Below are positions 52,602 through 62,170 of a stretch of DNA of 64,000 nt, in pieces. The notes under the pieces are model-generated. The model saw only the letters and a program-made list of their open reading frames with translations. It had not been told where the DNA came from and made no database searches. Numbering within the stretch: position 1 is the first letter of the stretch; the number at the start of each line of letters is the position of its first letter. The stretch comes from Flavobacteriales bacterium UBA852. GTDB lineage: Bacteria; Bacteroidota; Bacteroidia; Flavobacteriales_E; Vicingaceae. The stretch is taken from NCBI GenBank assembly GCA_002295925.1, contig DBGO01000015.1:92388-156387 (forward strand), written 5' to 3'. Both the position numbers and the translations under genes were made by a program.

Positions 52602-53999
52602 TTATTCTTTAATAAATGACTTGCTGAATTGTTGGTCATTGGTAGTGAATGTGTAAATATAATTTCCGGCAGGTAAATCCGATACCGAAACAGTGAAATT
52701 ATTTATTCCCGCAGATAAAGTAATTTGTTTGTTTATTAAAACCTTTCCATCAATACTGCTAATTTGTAAAATAACTTCTTGGTCATCTTTGGAATTAACC
52801 GTGAAATTCAAATTATCCTTGCTTGGTACAGGATAAGCAATAGCTTGTAAAATCTCAATGTTTTCGGTAATGCCAACCGGATAATTAAAAACAATATTGT
52901 CAATCATAAACCAATCTCCCGGTGTGCGACCGTTATAAGCTCTAAATATTAATGTATCGGGCGTTTGAGAGAAAGAGAAATTAATGGTTTCTGTGGCGTA
53001 TGAAGTTGTAGAAATTCCATAGCTTCTAAATTGCGATTCAATAACAGCGCCGTTTTTCTTAAAAATGAAATCAATATATGCCGGCTCACTGCCTGTTCTG
53101 TTACATTGAAAATCATAAGTTACAGAAATCGGAGACCAATCAAAAGGTGTACCTCCGGGAGGTGGATAATTGGGCGTGCTTATATCAGCAGTAGATATTG
53201 CTCCACCAATGGTATCGCCGTAAATATTAACCACGTTATTTAATTTAACCGCAAAATTTCCATTAGTGGATGAAGTTACTTTTTCAACAGTATGCATTGG
53301 GATATGAATATCTTCCCATACGGCACTGGTATTATATCCGTCAAGGGTTTCAAGGATATTATCTGTCCAACGCTCAAAATCATAGTTGTTTAATGTATCC
53401 ACAGCATTAGATGATGATTTGAAATAAATACTGTCCAACATTAAAACCGAGCCGGAAGTAATACCTATTCCGGAACCTAAATAATTACTCGAAACTGCTC
53501 CAAACATCATCGAATCGGGATTGAACATAGATGGCATACCTGTTGGTACAGAAAATCGGGTCCATGTTGAAGTGTTTTCATTGGCGCTAATAGGGAGTGA
53601 AGCCATACCAATTGGCGTTCCGTTAAATTTAAACATTGCAAAAATCCAAGCAGTATCTTGCCCTTGAATATTCGCTTTGTAATATCCGCAAAGCGAATCG
53701 GCATGAAAAGTAAAAGGAACACCTCCCGAAAAATTGTCCGGGTCAAAGTTGACGATGAATCCGGCACTGGTATCATTGAAAAAAGAATCAACCTCTGTTT
53801 CCATATACAATGAATATTGCCCGCTTACCGCATCGGTAGAGGGTAAAGTTTTGTGCTTGTAATCAGCCGAACTTACATAACCATCCGGCGTTTTTATTGT
53901 GTCTGCTGTCCAATTTTCAAAACTGTTGTTTGGCAATTGATTTTGGCCTGTTGCAAACAAACTGCCAAGCAATAAAGCTAAAAACGTAATTTTTTTCAT
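52602..53999 (-). CDS. Secreted protein with two related domains and T9SS type A sorting domain
   Basis: A 465-residue secreted protein. After a signal peptide (~1-18) two related beta-sandwich-type domains occur, opening with LPNNSFENWTADTIKTPDGY (~21) and LNNYDFERWTDNILETLDGY (~203), which suggests internal duplication. Such segments resemble carbohydrate- or calcium-binding jelly-roll domains, but I do not name a family. The C-terminal ~75 residues are a T9SS type A sorting domain (AIAYPVPSKDNLNFTV, LPAGNYIYTFTTN, final KSFIKE). It is probably secreted or surface-bound. It starts 81 bases after the M1 peptidase stop, and a weak 5' hairpin is listed separately. Confidence 0.87.
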   Translation of the reverse strand: MKKITFLALLLGSLFATGQNQLPNNSFENWTADTIKTPDGYVSSADYKHKTLPSTDAVSGQYSLYMETEVDSFFNDTSAGFIVNFDPDNFSGGVPFTFHADSLCGYYKANIQGQDTAWIFAMFKFNGTPIGMASLPISANENTSTWTRFSVPTGMPSMFNPDSMMFGAVSSNYLGSGIGITSGSVLMLDSIYFKSSSNAVDTLNNYDFERWTDNILETLDGYNTSAVWEDIHIPMHTVEKVTSSTNGNFAVKLNNVVNIYGDTIGGAISTADISTPNYPPPGGTPFDWSPISVTYDFQCNRTGSEPAYIDFIFKKNGAVIESQFRSYGISTTSYATETINFSFSQTPDTLIFRAYNGRTPGDWFMIDNIVFNYPVGITENIEILQAIAYPVPSKDNLNFTVNSKDDQEVILQISSIDGKVLINKQITLSAGINNFTVSVSDLPAGNYIYTFTTNDQQFSKSFIKE

Positions 54000-54002
54000 A
54001 TT

Positions 54003-54025
54003 CCTGTTTTTTTATAACTAACAGG
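54003..54025 (-). repeat. Inverted repeat in the leader of the 52602-53999 gene
   Basis: CCTGTT and AACAGG arms around an 11-base loop end 3 bases before the start codon. It may form a weak leader hairpin. Confidence 0.35.
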
Positions 54026-54080
54026 TTGAAATTACGCTTTATAAGTAAAATAAAATATGATTTTTATCAGTTTACGGAAA

Positions 54081-56426
54081 TCAGTTTTTAATCAGACGTT
54101 CGGTGTTAATCAAATTAAATTTTCCGTTTTCTTTTTTTGATATTTTAATCAAATATAATCCTTTTGTCCAATGAGTAGTGTCAATTTGTGTTTGATGGGT
54201 AAATTGTTTCTCTGTAATCAGTTGACCTAAATTATTGAAAACTTTTATTTTGTAAATTCCCAATTTATCGGGCAATATAATATTGATTTTTTCCGAAGCC
54301 GGATTAGGGAAAAGTTGAACTTTTTCTTTCTTTCTTTTTTTAACAGATAAATATTTTGAAACTCCGTTGGCAAAAGCATAGTCGCCCGGCGCAAGCGTTG
54401 TAATTTCTATCATACCGTAAGCATTGGCATTGTTACCAATAAAGTTTTTTGTGTAATAAGGATATTCATCCCACTCATCAGCCGGCGAAGCACGATAAAG
54501 CAAAATCAAACTGTCTTCGGTAGTGCTTACCAAGTCGCTGTCTAAATACCCGGTAGAAGCTCTTCCGTCATAAAATATACGTCCCGAGGCATCTAAATTT
54601 CCTGTGGTTAATGTTTTTACCGTCCAATATCTGCTTGAAGATATTTTGTAATTATTAATATTGTTTTTAATGCTGTCGGGAGCAACCCAATGATGTTGGA
54701 TGAATACAAATGAAGAATCTGTTACGGCATTTACCATTAAAGTAAAATTAGATAAACTAAAAGTAGTATTTCCGGTTGAGGTAATAATTTTTTCATTGTC
54801 GGTACGTGCTTGGTTTAGCTTGTTGGTTTCATTCAAAATTATTAATTGAGGGTTGAAATTTAGGTTTACCGTTGGCGTGGAAAATTGTCCTGAAACCATT
54901 ACCCGTTTAATGGTTTTATTCCAATTTTGGTCGTAAAAAGAAATTTCTAACGGTACATTTTGATGAAAATTAACCGCACCTTTGAGTTTTTGTTCAATAT
55001 ATAAAGTAATTGAATAATTTGTTCCGTTTTGAACAATATTGGTAGAGTCTAATTCAAAGTGCGAGAAACCCGGTGAAAATACCCAATCGTTAAAAAAGTC
55101 GGTCGCATCAAAACCGGTAAAAGCTGTTAGCGAATCTCTAAATTGATAACTGTTGATGTTTTTATATTGAAAAGCATTTAAAATTTGTCGCAATCCTGAA
55201 AAAAACAATGAATCGCCCATATAACCGCGTAAATTATGGGCAACCGAAGCACCTTTGTTATACACATGCTCTCCGTAAGTATATTGATGCGGAATGCCGC
55301 TTATTGCCCGGTATCCATTCTCATGAACATGAGCATATTGTAATACATCGGCGTGATTTTTTTTCACCTCTTCAATGTATCGGTCGTAACCATACAAATA
55401 ATTTAAAAATAAATGTTCGCTGTAAGTAGCCATTCCTTCATTTATCCACATATCACCTTCGGTTTCGCAAGTCACTAAGTCGCCCCACCAGTGATGAGAA
55501 AGTTCGTGAGCCATCAGTGTTTCGTAAGTTAATGAACCATTTGCTGCTGCTTTTGGATAAGCAATGTTTGTAGCGTGTTCCATAGCGCCGGAACTAAACG
55601 GCACAAGCGAATACCCCACTTTGTTCCATACATACGGATAGTAATAATTTTCAAATCCGGCAATAGCATCATTTAAATGGATAAATGAGTTTTTCAAATT
55701 ATTGGTATCATTTGCTAATGCGTACAACTCTATGGGAATGGTGTCTGTGGCATTTGTGTATTGTTGACGGATAGTTTCATAATTGGCTGCTGCCACACAA
55801 ACCAAATAGGAGGGGATAGGTGTATCCATTTGCCAAACACTCTCAATGGTATCACCTGAAATTACATTTTCGGCAACCAAATACCCGTTGCACTTGGCTT
55901 TTCTTCCGTCAGCAGTTTTTATCTTGAATGAATAAGTGGAATGTTCTACAAAATTATCAAAACACGGATACCAAACTCTGCCATAATTGTGCGGATTGGC
56001 GTCAAAGCCTACACCCAAATTGAAAATATAACTAGATTGAAAATAAAATCCTCCCCAACCCGACGCATCTTTTTGCGGATTTCCTTGGTAAAAAACGGTA
56101 ACCGTATCTGTATCTGAAGCATTAACAGGTTGCGGAAAATTTGCCAAAATCAATGTGTCATTATAGGAAAATAAAAGGGGTTGATTTTTCCATACAATCG
56201 AATCGACCTGCAAACGCAACAAGTCTAAAGCAATGGCTTGAACCGAGGAACTTTTTGGAGTAAATACTATTTCACAATTACCTATAATGAATTGATTGCT
56301 GTAATCTGTAAGGTCTAAATCTATATGTGTATGAATAATATCTATACTGTCGCTTCGGCTGTTTTGAGCATTTAATTTAGATGAAATTATTATTAGTGAT
56401 AAAACGATACAAAGGATATGTCTCAT
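54081..56426 (-). CDS. M1 family metallopeptidase with T9SS type A sorting domain
   Basis: A 781-residue secreted aminopeptidase-like zinc protease. The start at 56426 gives MRHILCIVLSLIIISSKLNA, a clean signal peptide; the open frame upstream begins with TTG. An N-terminal beta domain contains the PSGAMEH-like AFSSGAMEHATNIAY equivalent (here PFSSGAMEHATNIAYPK). The zinc site is HELSHHWWGD with the downstream Glu in WINEGMATYSEH. A beta-rich C-terminal region (~480-700) ends in a type A sorting domain (VQLFPNPASEKINIIL, LYLIKIS). It probably acts on extracellular peptides after T9SS export. Confidence 0.93.
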   Translation of the reverse strand: MRHILCIVLSLIIISSKLNAQNSRSDSIDIIHTHIDLDLTDYSNQFIIGNCEIVFTPKSSSVQAIALDLLRLQVDSIVWKNQPLLFSYNDTLILANFPQPVNASDTDTVTVFYQGNPQKDASGWGGFYFQSSYIFNLGVGFDANPHNYGRVWYPCFDNFVEHSTYSFKIKTADGRKAKCNGYLVAENVISGDTIESVWQMDTPIPSYLVCVAAANYETIRQQYTNATDTIPIELYALANDTNNLKNSFIHLNDAIAGFENYYYPYVWNKVGYSLVPFSSGAMEHATNIAYPKAAANGSLTYETLMAHELSHHWWGDLVTCETEGDMWINEGMATYSEHLFLNYLYGYDRYIEEVKKNHADVLQYAHVHENGYRAISGIPHQYTYGEHVYNKGASVAHNLRGYMGDSLFFSGLRQILNAFQYKNINSYQFRDSLTAFTGFDATDFFNDWVFSPGFSHFELDSTNIVQNGTNYSITLYIEQKLKGAVNFHQNVPLEISFYDQNWNKTIKRVMVSGQFSTPTVNLNFNPQLIILNETNKLNQARTDNEKIITSTGNTTFSLSNFTLMVNAVTDSSFVFIQHHWVAPDSIKNNINNYKISSSRYWTVKTLTTGNLDASGRIFYDGRASTGYLDSDLVSTTEDSLILLYRASPADEWDEYPYYTKNFIGNNANAYGMIEITTLAPGDYAFANGVSKYLSVKKRKKEKVQLFPNPASEKINIILPDKLGIYKIKVFNNLGQLITEKQFTHQTQIDTTHWTKGLYLIKISKKENGKFNLINTERLIKN

Positions 56427-56516
56427 TGTTCTTGATTTTGAACTATAAAGATACAAAATGTATAGCGAAAGACATTTTTAATGTTGAAAATTGCCTTTTT
56501 TTGTTTGGAATAATGC

Positions 56517-56524
56517 TAACTTTG
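56517..56524 (+). promoter_or_regulatory. Candidate -7 element for the 56599-58137 gene
   Basis: TAACTTTG matches TAnnTTTG with TTG at 56491-56493 (23-base spacer). A second match, TATTTTTG at 56569-56576, is nearer the ATG but lacks a well-spaced TTG. The choice is open. Confidence 0.35.
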
Positions 56525-56598
56525 AAATCCTATTAATGCTCATATTTACTTATTTGATTAAAATACGGTATTTTTGTGTAACTAAATTTTGAAAACCT

Positions 56599-58137
56599 AT
56601 GAAGCCATCGGATGAATTGTTTCAATTAATTAAGTCGTTGACTAAATCGGAAAAACGGTATTTTAAACTTTTCTCCTCTTTGCAATCGGGACAAAAAAAT
56701 TATATGCGTTTGTTCGATGCCATTGAAGAACAGAAAGTATATGACGAAGCGGCAATAAAAAAACAATTTGAAGGCGAAACATTCATCAAACATTTACCTT
56801 CCGAAAAAAATCATTTATTTAATTTAATACTGAAAAGTTTAAGGCAATTTCATTCGGATAAAACGGCAGCAGCTCAATTACAGGAAATATTGCGAAACAT
56901 AGAGTTGTTGTTCAATAAAGCATTATACAAAGAATGCCACAAATTGATTAAGCGCGGTAAAAAAATCGCTTACAAATACGAAAAGTTTTATTTTTTGCTC
57001 GATTTGATAGATTGGCAAAAGCGTTTGATTGAGGAAGATGTGCATCGCGGGAAATTTGACCATGATATGAACCTGTTGTTGGATGAGGAAACCGATTGTT
57101 TGGAAAAATTGCGTAATCAGGCTGAATATCAAAAATTATATTCACAAATCAATTATGTATTTAGACGTGGCGGCTACAACCGAAACGAAGAGGAACAAAA
57201 AATTGTCCATAACATTGTCAATCATCCGCTTATAAAAGGAAAAAATACAGCACTAAGCACAAAGGCAGCCACAGCTTGTTATTACATAAAAGGAATGTGC
57301 GCCGTTACGGAAAAAAACAAAGAAGAAGCAAAAGAGAATTTTGAGCGCGTGGTAAAAATAATGGAAGACAATCCGCCCATTATGCAAGAATTACCCAAAC
57401 GCTATTTGCGTGCACTTAATAATTTAATGTTTGCTTATCTTGATTTTGGCGATTTTGATAAATTTTTCTCTATCAATGAAAAAATAAGAAATCTATCCGG
57501 TAAGCCCTATTTTGACAGCATTGATGTAGAGATGAAAATATTTACCTTAACGCGCAATGCTTTACTTCTCGGCTACGAAACATTAGGTGAATACGACAAA
57601 GCCATTAACGAATTGGTGCCTGATATTTTGCAAGGAATTGAACATTATCAAGATAAAATAAACAAAGAAGAAGAAATACTGTTTTATTACAACATTGCAG
57701 CGTTGTATTTTGGTAAAGGAATGTATAAAGAGGCATTACGCTATTTAAATATGGTCTTGAACGTAAAAGAAGAAAAGCTCCGTCAAGATGTATTGATTTT
57801 TGCTCATTTCTTTAACTTAATCATCCATTTTGAACTCGGAAATTACGATTTGCTCGAATACATCATTAAATCAACCAAACGTTTGGCCAAGAAAAAGCAG
57901 AAGTTTTACAAAATGGAATCGACCATTATTAAGTATATGAAAAAACTGATAAAAGCCGGCAATAAATTTGAACAAATGCCCATTTTTGAAGAATTTAAAG
58001 CAGAAATTGATGAGGTATTGAAAGACCCCTTTGAATCGGTTGTAACCGAATACTTTGATATTAATACTTGGTTGGAAAGTAAATTGTCAGGCAAAACAAT
58101 AGAAGAATTAAAAAGAGAACAACTAACTTTGAGATAA
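56599..58137 (+). CDS. Conserved helical, TPR-like protein of unknown function
   Basis: A 512-residue, almost fully helical, lysine- and glutamate-rich protein without signal or membrane segments. It begins with LFQLIKSLTKSEKRYFKLFSSL, then runs through repeated 30-40-residue helix pairs resembling tetratricopeptide repeats (YNIAALYFGKGMYKEALRYLNMVL is a clear one at ~365-390). I know similar Bacteroidota hypotheticals but no assigned function. It is the first of three co-directional genes (gaps of 17 and 4 bases) ending in rsgA, so a link to ribosome biogenesis is possible but unproven. Confidence 0.8.
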   Translation: MKPSDELFQLIKSLTKSEKRYFKLFSSLQSGQKNYMRLFDAIEEQKVYDEAAIKKQFEGETFIKHLPSEKNHLFNLILKSLRQFHSDKTAAAQLQEILRNIELLFNKALYKECHKLIKRGKKIAYKYEKFYFLLDLIDWQKRLIEEDVHRGKFDHDMNLLLDEETDCLEKLRNQAEYQKLYSQINYVFRRGGYNRNEEEQKIVHNIVNHPLIKGKNTALSTKAATACYYIKGMCAVTEKNKEEAKENFERVVKIMEDNPPIMQELPKRYLRALNNLMFAYLDFGDFDKFFSINEKIRNLSGKPYFDSIDVEMKIFTLTRNALLLGYETLGEYDKAINELVPDILQGIEHYQDKINKEEEILFYYNIAALYFGKGMYKEALRYLNMVLNVKEEKLRQDVLIFAHFFNLIIHFELGNYDLLEYIIKSTKRLAKKKQKFYKMESTIIKYMKKLIKAGNKFEQMPIFEEFKAEIDEVLKDPFESVVTEYFDINTWLESKLSGKTIEELKREQLTLR

Positions 58138-58154
58138 ACTACATAACTTTTTAC

Positions 58155-58715
58155 ATGAGAAACATTGCTTTTACCATTATACTTATCAGTTCAATATTAT
58201 TGAGCTATTTTTTATTTCGCGAAATACTTTTCAAGTCCGAATCGAACCCGATGACGTTTGAGCTTACTGCCGGTTTGATAGGGGTAATCGTAACCACGTT
58301 GATTACTTTTTTGCTCTTAAACAAACAAACCAATGCAGAGCTGAAAAAAGAAGAGAATATCATGTTTCTTGACCTGAAAGCCAAAATTTATACCGAATTG
58401 ATGGCACAAATACAAGATATCCTTACCAAAGGACAGGTAAAAGAAATAGACAGAATAGAAATAAAAATATTAAACCAAAAAATTGCTTTTATTGCTTCCG
58501 AAGATGTGCTGGAAGCCTTTAACGAGTTTAGTGCATTGTTTTCACAAATAGCCCGTTCGGCAGATGTAACAGATGAAGAAGAACACTTGCTTTTTGAATC
58601 GTTAAGTAAAGTCAGTGTAGCAATTCGCGAGGATTTATTACATCATAAATTTGATAAAATTGACAAAAATCGTGTAAGAGAATTAGTTGTCAGCAGTAAC
58701 CGAAACTTTGAATAA
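58155..58715 (+). CDS. Membrane protein of unknown function
   Basis: A 186-residue protein with two transmembrane helices near the N-terminus (~4-24, NIAFTIILISSILLSYFLF, and ~38-56, TAGLIGVIVTTLITFLLLN), then a cytoplasmic-type helical domain rich in charged residues (~57-186). I recognise no family. It is 17 bases after the TPR-like gene, and its stop lies 4 bases before the rsgA ATG, so co-expression with rsgA is likely. Confidence 0.75.
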   Translation: MRNIAFTIILISSILLSYFLFREILFKSESNPMTFELTAGLIGVIVTTLITFLLLNKQTNAELKKEENIMFLDLKAKIYTELMAQIQDILTKGQVKEIDRIEIKILNQKIAFIASEDVLEAFNEFSALFSQIARSADVTDEEEHLLFESLSKVSVAIREDLLHHKFDKIDKNRVRELVVSSNRNFE

Positions 58716-58719
58716 TAAA

Positions 58720-59667
58720 ATGGAAAAAGGAACGGTTTATAAATCTACCGGTAGTTGGTATAATGTAAAGTTAGAGTCCACCGGAAATTTTGTTGAGGCA
58801 CGTATTAAAGGAAAATTCCGCATAAAGGGCATTCGCAGCACCAACCCGGTTGCCGTTGGCGACAAAGTATTTCTTACGCCCGACAATCACGGTACATATA
58901 TCATTACCGATATTGAAGAACGCAAAAATTACCTGCTGCGCAAGTCTATCAATCTGTCTAAAAAGTATCATATTTTAGCCGCCAATGTCGACCAAGTCAT
59001 CATTTTAATATCCCTGATTAACCCTAAAACATACACCGCATTTATAGACAGGATTTTGGTATCGGCAGAAGCATATCATATTCCGCCGATTTTGGTGTTT
59101 AACAAAATCGATTTATATAAGAATGATGAAGAATTGTCAGGAAAATTAACTTTTTTAACCGATACCTACACTAAAATCGGTTACCGGTGTCTTCATACAT
59201 CTGTTACCCAAAAAACAGGTCTCGACGAATTTGCTCAAATTTTGAAAAATAAAACGGGTGTGTTAATTGGTCATTCCGGAGTGGGCAAATCAAGCATTAT
59301 AAACAGTATTTATCCTAATTTAAACCTGAAAACCGGCGACATTTCAAAACAACATCATACAGGTAAACACACCACAACATTTGCCGAAATGTATGATTTG
59401 GATACTACGACTCGTATTATTGATACGCCCGGAGTAAGAGGTTTTGGATTGATAGATTTCGACAAAAATGAATTATCGCATTATTTTCCCGAAATGAGAG
59501 AAAAAATGCAGCAATGCAAATTCAACAATTGCGTGCATATCAACGAGCCTGGATGTGCGGTTAAGCAAGCCTTAGAAACCGGAGGTATTGCCGAATTTCG
59601 CTACCTGAATTATTTAAGTATGTATTTTGATGATGAAGATGAAACTTTCAGAAGTAAAGGGTATTAA
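58720..59667 (+). CDS. rsgA: Ribosome small subunit-dependent GTPase RsgA
   Basis: RsgA is a late 30S-subunit maturation GTPase with a circularly permuted G domain. An N-terminal OB fold (VYKSTGSWYNVKLES) precedes G4 LVFNKIDLYK, G1 IGHSGVGKSSIIN and G3 IIDTPGVRGFG. The zinc finger CKFNNCVHINEPGC is near the C-terminus. I chose the ATG at 58720 (315 residues); the upstream TTG at 58687 would overlap the previous gene. It meets the DUF5686 gene convergently with 15 bases between. Confidence 0.95.
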   Translation: MEKGTVYKSTGSWYNVKLESTGNFVEARIKGKFRIKGIRSTNPVAVGDKVFLTPDNHGTYIITDIEERKNYLLRKSINLSKKYHILAANVDQVIILISLINPKTYTAFIDRILVSAEAYHIPPILVFNKIDLYKNDEELSGKLTFLTDTYTKIGYRCLHTSVTQKTGLDEFAQILKNKTGVLIGHSGVGKSSIINSIYPNLNLKTGDISKQHHTGKHTTTFAEMYDLDTTTRIIDTPGVRGFGLIDFDKNELSHYFPEMREKMQQCKFNNCVHINEPGCAVKQALETGGIAEFRYLNYLSMYFDDEDETFRSKGY

Positions 59668-59682
59668 GCTAAGCAATAAGAT

Positions 59683-62148
59683 TTAGAATTTAAAATCCAT
59701 ACCAACTCTGAATGCATACTGACTGATGTTGGGATGGTTCAAATAACTCAAACGCCACACATAATCTACGCGGAAAAATTTAAATATATTTTCAACACCC
59801 ACACCGGTTTCAATATAAGGTTGTTTTAACGGATAAGTAATAGGCAAAAAGTCCATTTCTTCGGCGTGTTCTTTTTTTGTATTACCAACCAATGCTTTAA
59901 AATTGGCTACTTCTCGCCATTTTAACTTTCTGAACAACGGAATTTTGTTTAAGAAAAAACCGTCAAAGTGATGAGAGACATTTAACGAGGCATATTCATC
60001 ACTGATAAATTCAAAAAAGTTCATCAAATTAAAAGCACTTTCGCTGTAAAAATACGTTTCATTTCCTTGATGAATTTTTAATAACGGCCATGGTATTTTA
60101 CCGATTATCTTTCCTGCCTCTACACGCCAAGCCGTATAGCCCATTGTGCCGATATAGATTTTGTCTGAAATAGCTATTTCCATACGGTTGTAATCATAAT
60201 CGCCATCCAATACATCTTTCAGTCCAAAAGTAAATTGCGTTTCTATAATAGGATATTTTGTACCGATGCTTGCCCGTGTAAGGTCAGCTTCCACAAATTT
60301 TTCTTTCCACGCCATACGCAAGTAAAAAGTAGCTTCTGTGGCTTTAACATTGTTGAAATATTTAATACTACCGTCGTCCAGCGTTTTTTGATAAGCAAGA
60401 ATACCCAAAGGTGAGGATATTTCTTTTTTTAAGATAATTTTACCGCTGAATCCTTTCCAAATGTCGCTTATAAATTCTACTTTGTATTGCTCTATATTGT
60501 TGAGTTTGTTGTTTTGCCCGCGCTGAACCGATGAAAGCAAATTACCGTTTTGAAAGATATAACTGCTTACGCCTAATTGCATTACATCATTTGTGTAACT
60601 TAAAGTTAAACGTTGCCAATTTTTGCGGTTAATCATTATTTTGGTCCACCCCGAGAATTTATAGCGTTGGTCTTTGGTGCCGTAGGCGGTATAAGCACCA
60701 ATCTCAAAATTGCGGCTAAATTTGGAGCCGGTTCGCACACCTAAACGAAAACGATTGCCTTCAACGGCATTAAAACTGTAGATGTTAAAATAAGGGCCAA
60801 TCTCTATCTTTCCCCATTCATAATAGCCGGTAATGGCTGTTTTCATTATATCTACAAAGGTTTTAAAAACGGGTACTTCTTTGAGGGTATCTACCATATG
60901 GTAAATATTGGCTTCGCTTTCAGATAACTTTTCGTGACGGGCTTTTTCCCAAAAATGCTCATCATACATTTGCGCACTGTCGCTCACTACAATATCATCG
61001 GAGTTTAAGAAAAACGATTCGGGACGTGGCTGGTCAACAATAATGTTTTTGTAGCTGGTGGTTTTTCGCCCGTAAATTCCTAAGGAATTTTTATCCACTT
61101 CAAAATCAATTAACAACTGGTCTTTTTTCAACATCCAATATTTTCCGTCAACTTTTACATATTCTTGCTTTACTTTAAAATCGTTGATAAAGTTAATATT
61201 TACATCGCCGGCCATTTTAGCCGTAATTTCTTTTATTGCGTAGGTTGTGTCGTTTACCCACATTTCACCTTCAAATACCGGTTCGGCTTTAAAACGCGGT
61301 TTAAACTCTAATTTATAACAGTAATTGTTGTCAATATATCCGCTGTCGGTCAGGTAATATTTATAATATCTTTTGCCGAATATAGATATTGGGCTCACAA
61401 ACGATTTTCCGAAAATGATGATATTATTTTCATAAATATTCACATTTTGATACATATCACCCAAAAACTGCTGGATGCTTTTGTTTTCCACACCCGAAAC
61501 TTTGGTAGCTATAATGACTTCTTTTTCCGATTTAGGTTCTCTTCGATAATAATATTTTGAAATGGACTCGGTCATAAACATCGGTAAAAATGGCTTTTCT
61601 TCACTTGTTGTATCCACATAATCAAAAATGAAATCTATTTTTTTAAAAATGCCGCGTTTTTTAAACTCGTTTGATATATTGTTCAAGTCAAATTCTATTT
61701 TGTTGTACACTTCATATTCGTAAGCATCGTATTTTTCGCGGTTGTTGGCTTTACGGTTTTCCCATACATGTTTTAAAATGGTGTGTGCCGGATTTCCTTG
61801 GTATTTTACCACAAACTCTTTTAAAGCAACAGCGCCGGGTTCCATAGCAATGTCAATGGTTTGTTCGCGGTCTTTTTTTATCTTTACTTTAAAAATTTTA
61901 TATCCTACATAAGATGCCATTAAAGTATCGGTGGGGTAGTACGTTTCAAGGTAGTAATTGCCGTCAATATCCGAGGTGGTTCCGATTTTGGAGTTTTGAA
62001 ATGCAATATTGACAAAAGGCAATGGTTCGCCGGTTTCTTTATCATATACTTTTCCTTTAACAACTGTTTTTTGGGCAACCGAAAACAGTGTGCATAAAAT
62101 ACCCAAAGTCAATAAAATAACATGTTGATATAAACGGCGAACGGGCAT
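59683..62148 (-). CDS. DUF5686 outer-membrane protein with carboxypeptidase-like regulatory domain
   Basis: An 821-residue outer-membrane protein. A signal peptide (to ~25) is followed by a CarboxypepD_reg-like domain (~28-115: KGKVYDKETGEPLPFVNIAF, GTTSDIDGNYYLETY), as in TonB-dependent receptors. The DUF5686 region and C-terminal beta-barrel follow and end in FRVGMDFKF with the terminal Phe. No TonB box or plug is obvious, so this is not a classical receptor. The role is unknown. It is downstream of tatC by 22 bases. Confidence 0.9.
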   Translation of the reverse strand: MPVRRLYQHVILLTLGILCTLFSVAQKTVVKGKVYDKETGEPLPFVNIAFQNSKIGTTSDIDGNYYLETYYPTDTLMASYVGYKIFKVKIKKDREQTIDIAMEPGAVALKEFVVKYQGNPAHTILKHVWENRKANNREKYDAYEYEVYNKIEFDLNNISNEFKKRGIFKKIDFIFDYVDTTSEEKPFLPMFMTESISKYYYRREPKSEKEVIIATKVSGVENKSIQQFLGDMYQNVNIYENNIIIFGKSFVSPISIFGKRYYKYYLTDSGYIDNNYCYKLEFKPRFKAEPVFEGEMWVNDTTYAIKEITAKMAGDVNINFINDFKVKQEYVKVDGKYWMLKKDQLLIDFEVDKNSLGIYGRKTTSYKNIIVDQPRPESFFLNSDDIVVSDSAQMYDEHFWEKARHEKLSESEANIYHMVDTLKEVPVFKTFVDIMKTAITGYYEWGKIEIGPYFNIYSFNAVEGNRFRLGVRTGSKFSRNFEIGAYTAYGTKDQRYKFSGWTKIMINRKNWQRLTLSYTNDVMQLGVSSYIFQNGNLLSSVQRGQNNKLNNIEQYKVEFISDIWKGFSGKIILKKEISSPLGILAYQKTLDDGSIKYFNNVKATEATFYLRMAWKEKFVEADLTRASIGTKYPIIETQFTFGLKDVLDGDYDYNRMEIAISDKIYIGTMGYTAWRVEAGKIIGKIPWPLLKIHQGNETYFYSESAFNLMNFFEFISDEYASLNVSHHFDGFFLNKIPLFRKLKWREVANFKALVGNTKKEHAEEMDFLPITYPLKQPYIETGVGVENIFKFFRVDYVWRLSYLNHPNISQYAFRVGMDFKF

Positions 62149-62170
62149 TTTTCAAAGATATAAAAATCGC

